64,000 nucleotides of DNA from Ardenticatenaceae bacterium (GCA_011525915.1 WYBM01000003.1:1-64000), one strand, 5' to 3'. Positions 33,445 to 41,845 are shown, counted from the stretch's first letter. The notes: generated by a model from the sequence alone, not told the origin. Made by a program: numbers and translations.

Positions 33445-34929
33445 ATGGACGACTACTTTCTGGGCATCTTCGACAACGTGCTGCAAGGCAGCAAACTCAA
33501 AAAAGACCTCTCCACATTACCCTCTGTGAAGGAAACGTGGGAACGGTCGCTCACCCTCCAGGGCGGCTACTGGCTGGGCCGCTGCCAGATCCACGACCTG
33601 GATGTCGAAGAGCTGCGCTTCATGTTCTACAACTTCCTGGGCCTGCACCTGCAGGAGCGGCAAGGGACGGTCACCTGGGAAGGGCTCATCTACGAACTGA
33701 CCCTGCACGACACCATCGTCCGCCGCCTCAGCCTGGAAACGGTGGCCAACAAGGTGCGCGGCGCCTACCTGCAATGTGTCAAGAACCCCGGCCTGGAACG
33801 GGTCAGCGGCGGCACCCCCGTTTTCAGCGACTGGTCCCAGGTCGCCAATGGCCTGGACAGCATCAACGATGACACCACCAACGTGGCCACCGGCAGCCAT
33901 GCCGCCCGCCTCACCCGCGTCAGCAGCGGTAACACCTACCTTTACCAGGACATCGAGGTGCTGGAAAGCCGCATCTACGAGGTTTCCTTCTACAGCCGCG
34001 GCGACGGCAGCGTGGACGGCCGTTACCGGCTGCAAAAGCTGAGCGGCGGTATCAGCGACATCATCCCCCTGACCAACACCGGCTTCATTGCCACCCGCTA
34101 CCAGCAGCTGAAGCTCACCGTCGTCACCCCGGCCGGCTGCACCCTCATGCGGCTCTATCTGCAAGCCCCGGCCGCTAACGGCAGCGCCTACTTTGACGAA
34201 GTGTCCGTGAAGCTCATGGTCAACGACCGGCCGCTGGAATCCCTGACGGCCGTGGCCGAAGTTGCCTCCAGCAAACAAAGATTTGGGATTAAAGAAACCT
34301 TGATCACCGGCCAGGAAAACAAAACCGCCGCCGAACAAGCCCGAGACCAACACCTCAATGTACACGCCTGGCCACAGGTCGAACGGGCGCCCATCGCCGG
34401 CCAGGGCAAACCCACCCTGGAGATAGTGGCCGCCGGCTATAGTTTCACCACCAAGTGGGTCCTCAACAGCCTGGCCCAATACAGTGAAACCCAGGCCGAC
34501 CAGCTGGTGGCCCTCTTACTCAGCCAATGTGAATATCTGAGCACGTTGGTCATCAAGACAAACACCACCCCCGTCTTCCTGGACGGCCGTTACCGCACCG
34601 TGCGCCAGGCACTGAACCTGGCCATCGAGGCCGCGGATAACAATGGCACGCCCTGGCGGCTGTACGTCACCGCCAACCGCACGGCCGTGTTTGAGGCTTT
34701 AGCCAAAACACCGGCCTACATTCTGCGGGGCGGCAAGTTTTACCCGCCAACCGGCCCCCAGATGGCAGTTGCCCCCCGATTGCTCACCCCGGCCGTGGTC
34801 CGCGACCAGGATTACCCTTTCCCCGGCCGGCAGGTGGGCAGCTGGTTTGATGACCGGCGGGACTTTCTGCTGCAAGAAGTGGTCGTCGGGCCCGGCGGCC
34901 TGACCTGGCGCGAAGGCGACATCGCGTAA
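33445..34929 (+). CDS. Putative tail-tip / baseplate hub protein with carbohydrate-binding-like insertion
   Basis: This 494-residue protein has an N-terminal Asp/Leu-rich region (DDYFLGIFDNVLQGSKL). Residues about 110-260 look like a CBM-type jelly roll: NPGLERVSGGTPVFSDWSQV, SHAARLTRVSSGNTYLYQDIEV, YFDEVSVKLM. A mixed C-terminal part returns to a tail-like fold. The CBM-like block resembles domains that bind cell-surface sugars, so this may be the receptor-facing protein of the tail. No endolysin or peptidase motif is seen. Confidence 0.6.
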   Translation: MDDYFLGIFDNVLQGSKLKKDLSTLPSVKETWERSLTLQGGYWLGRCQIHDLDVEELRFMFYNFLGLHLQERQGTVTWEGLIYELTLHDTIVRRLSLETVANKVRGAYLQCVKNPGLERVSGGTPVFSDWSQVANGLDSINDDTTNVATGSHAARLTRVSSGNTYLYQDIEVLESRIYEVSFYSRGDGSVDGRYRLQKLSGGISDIIPLTNTGFIATRYQQLKLTVVTPAGCTLMRLYLQAPAANGSAYFDEVSVKLMVNDRPLESLTAVAEVASSKQRFGIKETLITGQENKTAAEQARDQHLNVHAWPQVERAPIAGQGKPTLEIVAAGYSFTTKWVLNSLAQYSETQADQLVALLLSQCEYLSTLVIKTNTTPVFLDGRYRTVRQALNLAIEAADNNGTPWRLYVTANRTAVFEALAKTPAYILRGGKFYPPTGPQMAVAPRLLTPAVVRDQDYPFPGRQVGSWFDDRRDFLLQEVVVGPGGLTWREGDIA

Positions 34930-34958
34930 GCCCATGACGTTGAGGAGTAGACCCCACC

Positions 34959-35440
34959 GTGGACGAGAAGATTGACACCCTGCTGGCCCGCTCGGACAGC
35001 ATCCTGGGCCAGCTGCGGGAACTGAAGAGCAGCCAGGCGGAGCTGGCCGAGCTGCGGGCCGAACTGCAGGCCACCCTGGCCCAGTTTGACCAGCGGTTGG
35101 CGCAGAAAAAAAAACGCTGCAGCGGCTGCGGCAAGGCGTGGCCCATCTGCACGCCACCGTGACACTGCTGGAAGAACGGGTCAAGCGGCTGGAGGACCTG
35201 CTGCCAGCGCCGGCCCACGCCGTCGTCGCCTTCGCCCAACTGCTGAGCCAGCACTTTGACAACACCGAACTGCGAGAGCTGATCTTATCCCTGGACGTGG
35301 ACCCGGAGTTTGTGATGAACGGCAAGAAAAATGAGAGTGTGCTGAATCTGATCCGCTACTGCGAGCGGCATGGGTTAAGTGACAGCCTGCAGCAAGCCTG
35401 TGCCCGGGCACGGCCGCATATCACCTGGCCGAAGCTGTGA
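34959..35440 (+). CDS. Coiled-coil plus EAD-like protein, two frames joined by a -1 slip at A9
   Basis: GTG 34959 opens a coiled coil (LLARSDSILGQLRELKSSQAE and on) that reaches Q-K-K-K on nine A (35106-35114) and in the zero frame ends at 35162 after the non-coiled KKKRCSGCGKAWP. A -1 slip gives KKKTLQRLRQGVAHLHATVTLLEERVKRLEDLL, a perfect continuation of the heptads, and runs to 35440 (160 residues). Residues about 95-158 form an EAD-like helical module, HFDNTELRELILSLD...LIRYCERH...LQQACARARPHITW, closely matching the C-terminus of the protein at 5323-6696. The two-frame form may be programmed, transcriptional slippage, or a homopolymer read error; the coding sense of both halves is clear. 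Confidence 0.7.
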
Positions 35441-35476
35441 CAGACGCACGTTAACAACCATATATTTGGAGAATAC

Positions 35477-35539
35477 ATGAATGTAATTGCTACGCTTATC
35501 GTTGCAGTTATACTTGTCTGGATCGTTGACGGTCGTTAG
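35477..35539 (+). CDS. 20-residue membrane micropeptide
   Basis: ATG 35477 is preceded by TTTGGAGA (35465-35472), a good Shine-Dalgarno. It encodes 20 residues, a single hydrophobic helix (IATLIVAVILVWIV) with a charged DGR end. No family can be assigned to something so short. The coding region itself contains the -35 box of the next gene's promoter. Confidence 0.4.
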   Translation: MNVIATLIVAVILVWIVDGR

Positions 35540-35554
35540 CTATAGCTATATAAT
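35526..35554 (+). promoter_or_regulatory. Near-consensus sigma-70 promoter of the HTH gene
   Basis: TTGACG (35526-35531), a 17-base spacer, then TATAAT (35549-35554). The predicted start of transcription, about 7 bases on, coincides with ATG 35562, so the mRNA would be leaderless. Confidence 0.75.
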
Positions 35555-35561
35555 GGCCACC

Positions 35562-35771
35562 ATGTCCAACACTACCAATGATAAAATTGATAAAATGCTA
35601 GATGTAACAACAGTGGCAGTTCGATTGGGAGTTAAGGGCCGAACAGTGCGGCGGTGGTTGTTGGCTGGGAAGTTTCCAGGGGCTGAACGCCTGAGTGATG
35701 AGCCAAAGTCACCCTATCGGATACCGGAATCCGCTGTTGAGGCATTTGAGGAAAAACGTAAACTAAAATAA
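35562..35771 (+). CDS. Small MerR/excisionase-type helix-turn-helix protein
   Basis: This 69-residue protein contains the HTH_17-type fold: MLDVTTVAVRLGVKGRTVRRWLLAGKFPGAERL, a wing SPYRIPESAVEAFEEKR. Such small proteins act as excisionases or antitoxin-like and phage regulators that bend DNA. ATG 35562 is chosen over ATG 35553 and TTG 35487 because the promoter TATAAT overlaps the former and its start falls at 35562. It lies between the phage cassette and the tRNA gene, the place expected for an attachment-site controller, yet no integrase is in the window. Confidence 0.75.
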   Translation: MSNTTNDKIDKMLDVTTVAVRLGVKGRTVRRWLLAGKFPGAERLSDEPKSPYRIPESAVEAFEEKRKLK

Positions 35772-35775
35772 CAAA

Positions 35776-35812
35776 AAGGGCCGCCATGATTCACACCCAA
35801 GACGGCCCTTCT
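35776..35812 (+). terminator. Hairpin terminator after the HTH gene
   Basis: AAGGGCCG (35776-35783) pairs with CGGCCCTT (35803-35810). The T run is short (CTTTGG), and A-rich sequence lies on the other side, so it may work in either direction. 35813-35916 shows nothing more. Confidence 0.6.
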
Positions 35813-35916
35813 TTGGTAATGATCGTTAACAACTGAACACGATGACAGTCGCCAAACCCATTACCTGGTAATGAACGTTTCGGCCCGGCAATGATTCAGA
35901 TTGCCTGACCGATTAG

Positions 35917-35990
35917 TGGCGCCAACTGGATTTGAACCAGTGACCTAGGGCTTATGAGTCCCTCGCTCTAACCAACTGAGCTATGGCGCC
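35917..35990 (-). tRNA. tRNA-Met (CAT anticodon)
   Basis: On the minus strand a 74-nt cloverleaf starts GGCGCCA, pairs with TGGCGCC at the 3' end and has discriminator A. It has a D-arm AGCTCAGTTGGTTAGAGC, anticodon loop CTCATAA (CAT at 35956-35954), and T-arm ACTGG/CCAGT with GGTTCAAATCC. The CTCATAA loop resembles elongator tRNA-Met; tRNA-Ile2 with lysidine-modified CAT cannot be fully excluded. The 3' CCA is not encoded. Its 3' end faces the phage cassette, a usual integration target. Confidence 0.93.
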
Positions 35991-36057
35991 AAGTAAGCGA
36001 CCAGAATTATAGCTAACTCCCCCGCCCGTGACAAATGAAGGCTGCCGATTATGGCTT

Positions 36058-37206
36058 TTATAAAAGAATAAAAGGAATGGGCACAAAAACGAGGACAAAA
36101 ACGATGAGGGTAATAATGGCGATCCAACGGCGACGGCCGTCTAGCTCCGTGACATCATCCAACGGTTCGGCATGCACCCGGCCAAAAGCAAAGATCAGTC
36201 CCCACCATACCACCCAGGTTAGTGTGCCGCCCACCAGCAGAGACACAACCGCTAATGCACCTAACAATACCAATACTGGCCAGAAAAATTGGTCGGTCTT
36301 TTTACCCCACAGCGCGTAGGTTACATGCCCTCCGTCTAACTGACCCACTGGCATCAGGTTGAGCGCCGTTACCAGCAGCCCTACCCAGCCAGCCCAGGCC
36401 ATCTGGTTTAAATGTACGTCCACTTCTCCATTGGGCAGAAATTCGCCAAATACCAGGATTTTCATAAGGGCATACAGGATAGAGTTCCCTTCCAACGCTC
36501 CCCCCGGCGTCGGCGCATGAACCGGTGATGTGGCCAGACCAATCCATAAAATGGGTACGGCGACCACAAAACCGGCCAGAGGTCCGGCGGCGCCAATGTC
36601 TAAAAGTGCCCGTTTGTTTTTTACCCGTTCCTTCAGTTGAATAAACGCGCCTAACGTGCCAATGGGGGACAAAAAAGGCAGGGGGATAAAGTAAGGCAGC
36701 GTCACGGCCACTTTGTGGTAACGGGCGGCATAATAATGCGCCATTTCATGCGCGCCCAAAATGAGCATAATACTCAAGCAAAAAGGAATGCCCTGCCACA
36801 ACTTGAGGGAATCACGCAGTAACTGGTTAACCTCTGTGGCCTCAGATTCCAGCATAGCGCCGGTAGAAAGTGTGGCCAGGATGGTCAATACTAAGAGGGT
36901 GATGTTAACACGTGAATCAGAGCGGGTCGGTTTAATGACGCCAGGTTCGGCCACAATGACAATACGCTGGTCGGTTTCACGATGCACATAGGGGGTAAAG
37001 TCCTGGTCGGCAAAGACGGCCCGGATGCTGTCAAAGCAGGTGGCGGAATCTTGCAGGAAACGGCCGTGAAACAGTACCGCTCCCCGAAAGGGTTCATCCA
37101 GCCCGGTATGCGTTACCGCAAAATAGGGGGCTATACCATTGCGCATGGCCTGGACCTTGTCCAGCGCCACCGCTGGTTTTTCAGGCATGTAAGGGGAAAG
37201 AGGCAT
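36058..37206 (-). CDS. Site-2 protease family zinc metallopeptidase
   Basis: This 382-residue membrane protein has an N-terminal soluble domain (1-98), then several transmembrane helices. The zinc motif HEMAH lies in LGAHEMAHYYAARYHKV (153-157), with the partner motif NLMPVGQLDGGH giving the N-x-x-P-x-x-x-x-D-G third ligand. Site-2 proteases cut transmembrane segments inside the membrane, releasing regulators or clearing signal peptides. It is the last gene of a minus-strand run after coaE and a small membrane protein, 13 bases away. The substrate cannot be named. Confidence 0.92.
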   Translation of the reverse strand: MPLSPYMPEKPAVALDKVQAMRNGIAPYFAVTHTGLDEPFRGAVLFHGRFLQDSATCFDSIRAVFADQDFTPYVHRETDQRIVIVAEPGVIKPTRSDSRVNITLLVLTILATLSTGAMLESEATEVNQLLRDSLKLWQGIPFCLSIMLILGAHEMAHYYAARYHKVAVTLPYFIPLPFLSPIGTLGAFIQLKERVKNKRALLDIGAAGPLAGFVVAVPILWIGLATSPVHAPTPGGALEGNSILYALMKILVFGEFLPNGEVDVHLNQMAWAGWVGLLVTALNLMPVGQLDGGHVTYALWGKKTDQFFWPVLVLLGALAVVSLLVGGTLTWVVWWGLIFAFGRVHAEPLDDVTELDGRRRWIAIITLIVFVLVFVPIPFILL

Positions 37207-37219
37207 CAGGTTTCAGGCT

Positions 37220-37459
37220 TTAAGGCTCATCGACCGCCGGCTTTTCCTCAATGCCCGGCTCCTCATCATCCCCCCAGCTTATAATCCAAATGCAGGCGCC
37301 GGCTACCAGAATGGTGATCACAATCAGCCAGAACCATTGGCTGCCTTGCAGGCCTACGTCACGGGCTTCATACAGCAGCAAAACCACCATTCCCAGCGCC
37401 AGCACAAACCATGCAGAAAGGTTGGGGTGTTTCATTATCCAGGTTTTTAGTGTGTCCAT
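37220..37459 (-). CDS. Small membrane protein with acidic tail
   Basis: This 79-residue protein has two predicted transmembrane helices (NLSAWFVLALGMVVLLLYEA and QWFWLIVITILVAGACIWIIS) and an acidic C-terminus (DDEEPGIEEKPAVDEP). TGAGGAAC lies before the ATG. It sits between coaE and the site-2 protease. Function unknown. Confidence 0.65.
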   Translation of the reverse strand: MDTLKTWIMKHPNLSAWFVLALGMVVLLLYEARDVGLQGSQWFWLIVITILVAGACIWIISWGDDEEPGIEEKPAVDEP

Positions 37460-37519
37460 TGTTCCTCAACATCACTATTCACTTTTGCTGACCTGGTGAA
37501 TCGTGATGCCTGAATATTG

Positions 37520-38809
37520 TTATGTCAAGCGTGTGTCCAGTAATACTTTGGTCATATAAGATGTATCCGGCGGTTGTGATTCGTCTATGGCGTCTTTCCA
37601 GTTGTTCGCCATTTCGCCGCGGTCCATGAAGCTGTACCCATGGGTCAAAAACAGGCGGCTCAGTTCCTCTGGTGCATTGTTGGGGATAAAAGCGACAATA
37701 AGCTGGCACATGTGGGCAAAGGCAGACTTTTGAATCTCTTCAACCACGGCCGTACCCGTCACCGCAATCATCTCCGGTGGGTGAATATAAATCTCTTCCA
37801 CACGTCCCACCTGGCTGTCGATCTTCCAGCCGACCACCGTGCTAATGTCTGCCCCCACCTGGCCTATGAAATAGCCGCGTTCACTGAGAGACATTAACAC
37901 ATCGGCGCGCTTCATCTTGATGGCGCCATTTGTGGCCTGCTGGATGAGCAAAAGGATGGAGGGGATATCAGACGGTCGGGCGCGGCGCACCTGCAACCCT
38001 TCTGGCGCTTCCTCCAACTCTAGTGGAGACAAGGTTTCTATGTGTTGTGATGCAGGGGCAGAAACGGTTTCCACTTCATCAAGTGCCTCGGCCGCCGCTT
38101 CTTCTACCTTGGGCTGGGGCTTCATGTAAGGCTTAACAGTCAGATCCAGGCGTGGCCTGGCCGCTGTGCGCAGGGGATCAGGCAGCCGTGCCCAAGCCAG
38201 GTCAAATTGTGCTTGGGTATCACTCATCAGGCCGTTGGTGTCAATGACCACATCGGCAAAGGCGATCTTTTCTTCCTGGGAGGCCTGCGCCTTGATGCGG
38301 TTGGCGGCCGTGGCCGTCTCCATACCCCGGCAGATGCGCAGCCGCTCCAACTGTTTTTGGCGGTCACACCGTGTTACCCAAATCTGGTGGCAGGAATCCG
38401 GCATATTCCCTTCCAGCAGTTTGATGGCCTCAATCATCACCACCGAGGCTTTGCTTTCCAGAATACGTTTATCCAAGGCGCGGCGCACCGCCGGATGCAC
38501 AATAGATTCCAGGATCGCCAATTGTTCGGGGTCAGAGAAGACAATCTGCCCCAGGAGTTTGCGGTCAATACGGCCGTCATCATACCGCACCCGTGAACTG
38601 AACGCAGCCACAATCGCCTCTTGCAGCGGCGTGTCATGGTTCATCAACTCGTGTACGATCCGGTCGGCGTCAATGGTCAGCGCGCCTTGATCAGCCGCCA
38701 ACCCCATCACGGCTGACTTACCGGTGGCAATATTTCCCGTCAGGCCAATGATCACTTTGCTCTCGTAATGGGTGGCATCGGCATGAGCCGACTCCTTGGT
38801 CTTACTCAT
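37520..38809 (-). CDS. coaE: Dephospho-CoA kinase fused to a GNAT-like domain
   Basis: This 429-residue protein joins two parts. Residues 18-210 are dephospho-CoA kinase, the last step of CoA synthesis: P-loop GLTGNIATGKSAV, acceptor DADRIVHELM, lid helix HPAVRRALDKRI and NRIKAQASQEEKIAFADVVIDTNG. After a Pro/Glu-rich linker (about 225-265), residues about 272-429 are GNAT-like: RRARPSDIPSILLLIQQA, FIGQVGADISTVVGWKI, VEEIYIHPPE, SRLFLTHGYSFMD. GNAT enzymes use acetyl-CoA, so the fusion couples cofactor synthesis to a cofactor user, or the domain is a sensor. Acetyl-CoA-binding R/Q-x-x-G-x-G/A is not clear, so activity is uncertain. It overlaps the ABC-F gene by eight bases. Confidence 0.9.
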   Translation of the reverse strand: MSKTKESAHADATHYESKVIIGLTGNIATGKSAVMGLAADQGALTIDADRIVHELMNHDTPLQEAIVAAFSSRVRYDDGRIDRKLLGQIVFSDPEQLAILESIVHPAVRRALDKRILESKASVVMIEAIKLLEGNMPDSCHQIWVTRCDRQKQLERLRICRGMETATAANRIKAQASQEEKIAFADVVIDTNGLMSDTQAQFDLAWARLPDPLRTAARPRLDLTVKPYMKPQPKVEEAAAEALDEVETVSAPASQHIETLSPLELEEAPEGLQVRRARPSDIPSILLLIQQATNGAIKMKRADVLMSLSERGYFIGQVGADISTVVGWKIDSQVGRVEEIYIHPPEMIAVTGTAVVEEIQKSAFAHMCQLIVAFIPNNAPEELSRLFLTHGYSFMDRGEMANNWKDAIDESQPPDTSYMTKVLLDTRLT

Positions 38810-40835
38810 GGAACTTCTCCCATTGCGTTAATAATCCTTCCAGCTGGCTTTCTGCTTCAGCATAGGCCAGGCCCAGGTCTTGTATCTTATCAAAAGATTG
38901 CGCTTCTGTCGCCTGTTGTAAATCGGCGCTTAACCGCTGTAATGCCTGTTCAGCGGCCGTAATGTCTGCTTCCAGGCTGGCCAGGGCTTCGGCGCGGCGG
39001 CGCTGCTCATTTTTGCTCAGCACGGCCCCATTTGGGGACGAGGGTTCAGCTTCAGCTGTCTTTTCGATCTGACGTACATTTTGGGCGGCCACTTTAGCAG
39101 ATTCTGCTTCTTGCTGGCGAATGATCAGGTACTCCTGGTAAGGGCAGGCATACACCCGCAAACGGCCGTCACTTACCTCCCAGATTTGGGTCGCCAGCCG
39201 GTCTACCAGATAGCGGTCATGGGATACCAGCAGCACTGTGCCCATATAGTGTTCTAACGCCTCTTGCAGTGCCTCTTGTGCGGGAATGTCCAGGTGGTTG
39301 GTGGGTTCATCCAACAGCAGAAAGTTGGCCTGTTCCAACGCCAACAGCGCCAGTGCTAACCGCCCACGTTCGCCGCCGCTGAGCATGCTCACTTTCTTAG
39401 ACACATCATCACCCCGAAACATAAAACGCGCCAGGTAGCTGCGCGCCTCGCTCAGGGGCATATTTTGCCGGTTGAGCAGCTCATCCAGCACTGTGTTTTC
39501 TGGGGTTAGTTGGTTATGGGCCTGGGCGAAGTATGCCGCGTTTAAGCTGGCGCCCAGCTTGATTTCGCCGTGCAGCGGCGGAATTTGCTCTAAAATGGTC
39601 TTCAAAAAGGTGGATTTGCCTGTGCCGTTAGGGCCGATGAGGGCGGCGCATTCTTGCCGTCGTAGTTCAATATCTGCGGCTTGAAACAGGGAGGTGCCAG
39701 GGTAGCCTACCTCTAAATGCCTGGTGCGCAAGACCAGCTCGCCGCTGCGATGGCTGGCTTGCAGGCGCACGTTTAGGTGTGACGGCCGTCGTGGCGGCTG
39801 AATGTCGGCGATTTGCTGCTGGCATTCGCCTACCGTGCCGGCAATACGACCCAGGTTTAGGTCATGGGTTACTTGCAGCCAACCTTTACGGCGCACGGCC
39901 GTGAGCGCCGTCAACCCGCCCGCGTGGTAAGCAGCCACTTCCCGCGCCAGCCGGCTTAGTTTACCCTGGGCCATTTGTGTGCGCTGCCCGGCAATGTTGC
40001 GCCGGATGTAATCCATCTCCTTCTCAATGTGCTGGCGAAAATCATCATATGCCTGCAGCTGCTTTTGCCAACGCTCCTGCCGCTGCTGCACATAGGCGGT
40101 GTAATTGCCGCGGTACACTTGAAGCCCGCTGCGGCTCATCTCCCAGATGGTGTTGGCTACTCTGTCTAAGAAGTAGCGGTCATGACTGACCAGCAAAATA
40201 GCTCCGGGCCACAGTTTCAGCGCGCCTTCCAGCCATTCCACCGCCTGTACATCCAGGTGATTGGTGGGTTCATCCAGAATGAGCAGGTCAGGTTGTTCCA
40301 GCAGCAGGCGGGCCAGCAGCAGCCGGGTTTTTTGGCCACCGCTCAGATGTGGTAATGGTAACTGCCAGTCGGCTTCAGCAAAACCCAAACCGGTGAGCAC
40401 CTGCTTGATGCGCAGGTCATAATCATACCCCCCCGCGGCTTCAAAGTGGGCCTGCAGCTGGCTGTAGGCAGCCAGCAGATCAGGCGAATGGTCGCCATCG
40501 GCCATTTGCTGTTCCATCTGACGCAGGCGCGCCTCATGGGCGCGCAAATCAGCAAAGACGGTCAGCAGTTCTGCGTACACAGTGTGGTCTTGCCCGGCAA
40601 ACGCTTGTGAGGCTTCCTGCGGCAGGTAACCCAGCCGTGTACCCCGTGCCATGTGGACGCTGCCGGCCGACGGCTGGCTCAACCCGGCCAGAATGAGCAG
40701 CAGGGTCGTTTTGCCGACACCGTTTGGCCCCACCAGCCCCACCATACCATCTTTAGGGACACTGCCGCTGACGCCGGTAAAAACGTCAAAGTCGCCAAAC
40801 GATTGGCCTACATGGTGTGCTGTCAGAATTGCCAT
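38802..40835 (-). CDS. ABC-F family ATPase (ribosome-associated)
   Basis: This 677-residue protein has two ABC cassettes in tandem and no membrane domain. The first has Walker A GPNGVGKTT, signature LSGGQKTRLLLARLLLEQPDLLILDEPTNHLD; the second has GPNGTGKST, LSGGERGRLALALLALEQANFLLLDEPTNHLD. A charged linker with YVQQRQERWQKQLQ lies between, and a coiled-coil C-terminal arm (about 590-677, EKTAEAEPSSPNG..EALASLEADITAAEQ) resembles Uup and EttA relatives. ABC-F proteins act on the ribosome in translation, stalling relief or antibiotic protection. ATG 40835 is chosen because the family begins MAILTAHHVGQSFG; the longer frame to 40988 is spurious. Confidence 0.93.
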   Translation of the reverse strand: MAILTAHHVGQSFGDFDVFTGVSGSVPKDGMVGLVGPNGVGKTTLLLILAGLSQPSAGSVHMARGTRLGYLPQEASQAFAGQDHTVYAELLTVFADLRAHEARLRQMEQQMADGDHSPDLLAAYSQLQAHFEAAGGYDYDLRIKQVLTGLGFAEADWQLPLPHLSGGQKTRLLLARLLLEQPDLLILDEPTNHLDVQAVEWLEGALKLWPGAILLVSHDRYFLDRVANTIWEMSRSGLQVYRGNYTAYVQQRQERWQKQLQAYDDFRQHIEKEMDYIRRNIAGQRTQMAQGKLSRLAREVAAYHAGGLTALTAVRRKGWLQVTHDLNLGRIAGTVGECQQQIADIQPPRRPSHLNVRLQASHRSGELVLRTRHLEVGYPGTSLFQAADIELRRQECAALIGPNGTGKSTFLKTILEQIPPLHGEIKLGASLNAAYFAQAHNQLTPENTVLDELLNRQNMPLSEARSYLARFMFRGDDVSKKVSMLSGGERGRLALALLALEQANFLLLDEPTNHLDIPAQEALQEALEHYMGTVLLVSHDRYLVDRLATQIWEVSDGRLRVYACPYQEYLIIRQQEAESAKVAAQNVRQIEKTAEAEPSSPNGAVLSKNEQRRRAEALASLEADITAAEQALQRLSADLQQATEAQSFDKIQDLGLAYAEAESQLEGLLTQWEKFHE

Positions 40836-40918
40836 GTAGGGGATTATATCTGAAAAATGGAGCCAGGCGCAGGCGGGTCTGATACTTCGTATAGGTGTGT
40901 ATTGGCCGGATTTACCAG

Positions 40919-41845
40919 CTATAGAGCGGAAGCCATCTCGGTTTCTAGTTCTGCCAGGTGGGCAAAGCAGTTGGCTGTGGGCTCCCATGCTTCATGAACG
41001 GCATGGTACTGCGCACGGCCGTATGTCTGGGCTTTATAGAGCGCCAGCGCGGCTGCAGACGAACGGCCGTTTTGCCCTAGAAAACGTGCAGCATCCGCGC
41101 AGCGGCGGGCACCAACGGGCAGGGCAAACCCGGTGAGCATACTGGCCAAAGGGGCTGGGGGGCCATTTCGCAGCAGGTGAGCTGCCTGGGAAAACGCCTG
41201 GGCGTCGCCATACGCCACAGGCCCATGAGGTGTATGCTTGCGCAGCGTTTGGATGGTGGTCAGAATCGTTTCTGCCATTTCTGCACGGGAGACAGGCCGC
41301 ACCGGGCGGAAATGATAACGCAGGGTATAGGGCTTGGCCGCGTAACCGATGTGTCTGGCGTTCCATGCTTGCATCAGATCTGCTACAGGCAGAACGGCAA
41401 AGGGGTAGAGCTGTGGATCGTGCAGATGGACCATGCCGTCTTCTATTTTTAGGACGACCACAAAATGATCGGCGCCCCGTTTGTAGGAGGCCACCGGGTC
41501 GTAATTCAGGTACCCCATATCCAATGGGCCCAGCAAGATGGGGCCTTGTGGCAGAGCCTCGGTTAGTTTGGTGACGGCCGTTTTGGCATCCTTACCTTGC
41601 CATATATCACACGTCCATCCCATTGTCTCCAGCGCCCTATGTAAGCCAGAATCGGGATCGGTAGTCAGGGGGCTGGGGAAGAAGAGCGGCGGATTCTGCT
41701 TAAGAAACGCTGCGCCAAAAGGCATGCCGGTCATACATTCAATGAGCCCTACCTCGGGCAGCTCTGGCATACCGGCCGCTTCTAAGCACATATGTAAGCT
41801 GTTGCTGTAGCAGTAAGCACTGTTACCTGTGTAGAAAACATCCAT
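40919..41845 (-). CDS. C39/BtrH-like cysteine-peptidase-fold protein
   Basis: This 308-residue protein starts VFYTGNSAYCYSNSLHMCLEAAG, with the nucleophile-type Cys near the N-terminus. It continues with GADHFVVVLKIEDGMVHLHDPQLYP, giving the His and Asp of a papain-like triad. The layout matches C39 double-glycine peptidase or BtrH_N-type acyltransferase folds; C-terminal residues 190-308 are helical and of unknown family. ATG 41845 has GGAGG five bases upstream. The earlier in-frame ATG 41857 lies just before that GGAGG and has no Shine-Dalgarno, so 41845 is preferred. Substrate unknown. Confidence 0.6.
   Translation of the reverse strand: MDVFYTGNSAYCYSNSLHMCLEAAGMPELPEVGLIECMTGMPFGAAFLKQNPPLFFPSPLTTDPDSGLHRALETMGWTCDIWQGKDAKTAVTKLTEALPQGPILLGPLDMGYLNYDPVASYKRGADHFVVVLKIEDGMVHLHDPQLYPFAVLPVADLMQAWNARHIGYAAKPYTLRYHFRPVRPVSRAEMAETILTTIQTLRKHTPHGPVAYGDAQAFSQAAHLLRNGPPAPLASMLTGFALPVGARRCADAARFLGQNGRSSAAALALYKAQTYGRAQYHAVHEAWEPTANCFAHLAELETEMASAL

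Noticed and set aside
35917..35990. Duplicated tRNA 3' end marking the left attachment site
   Set aside because: I looked for repeats of the T-arm and acceptor sequence at the left side (8271-13975) and did not find one, so the left boundary is unknown.
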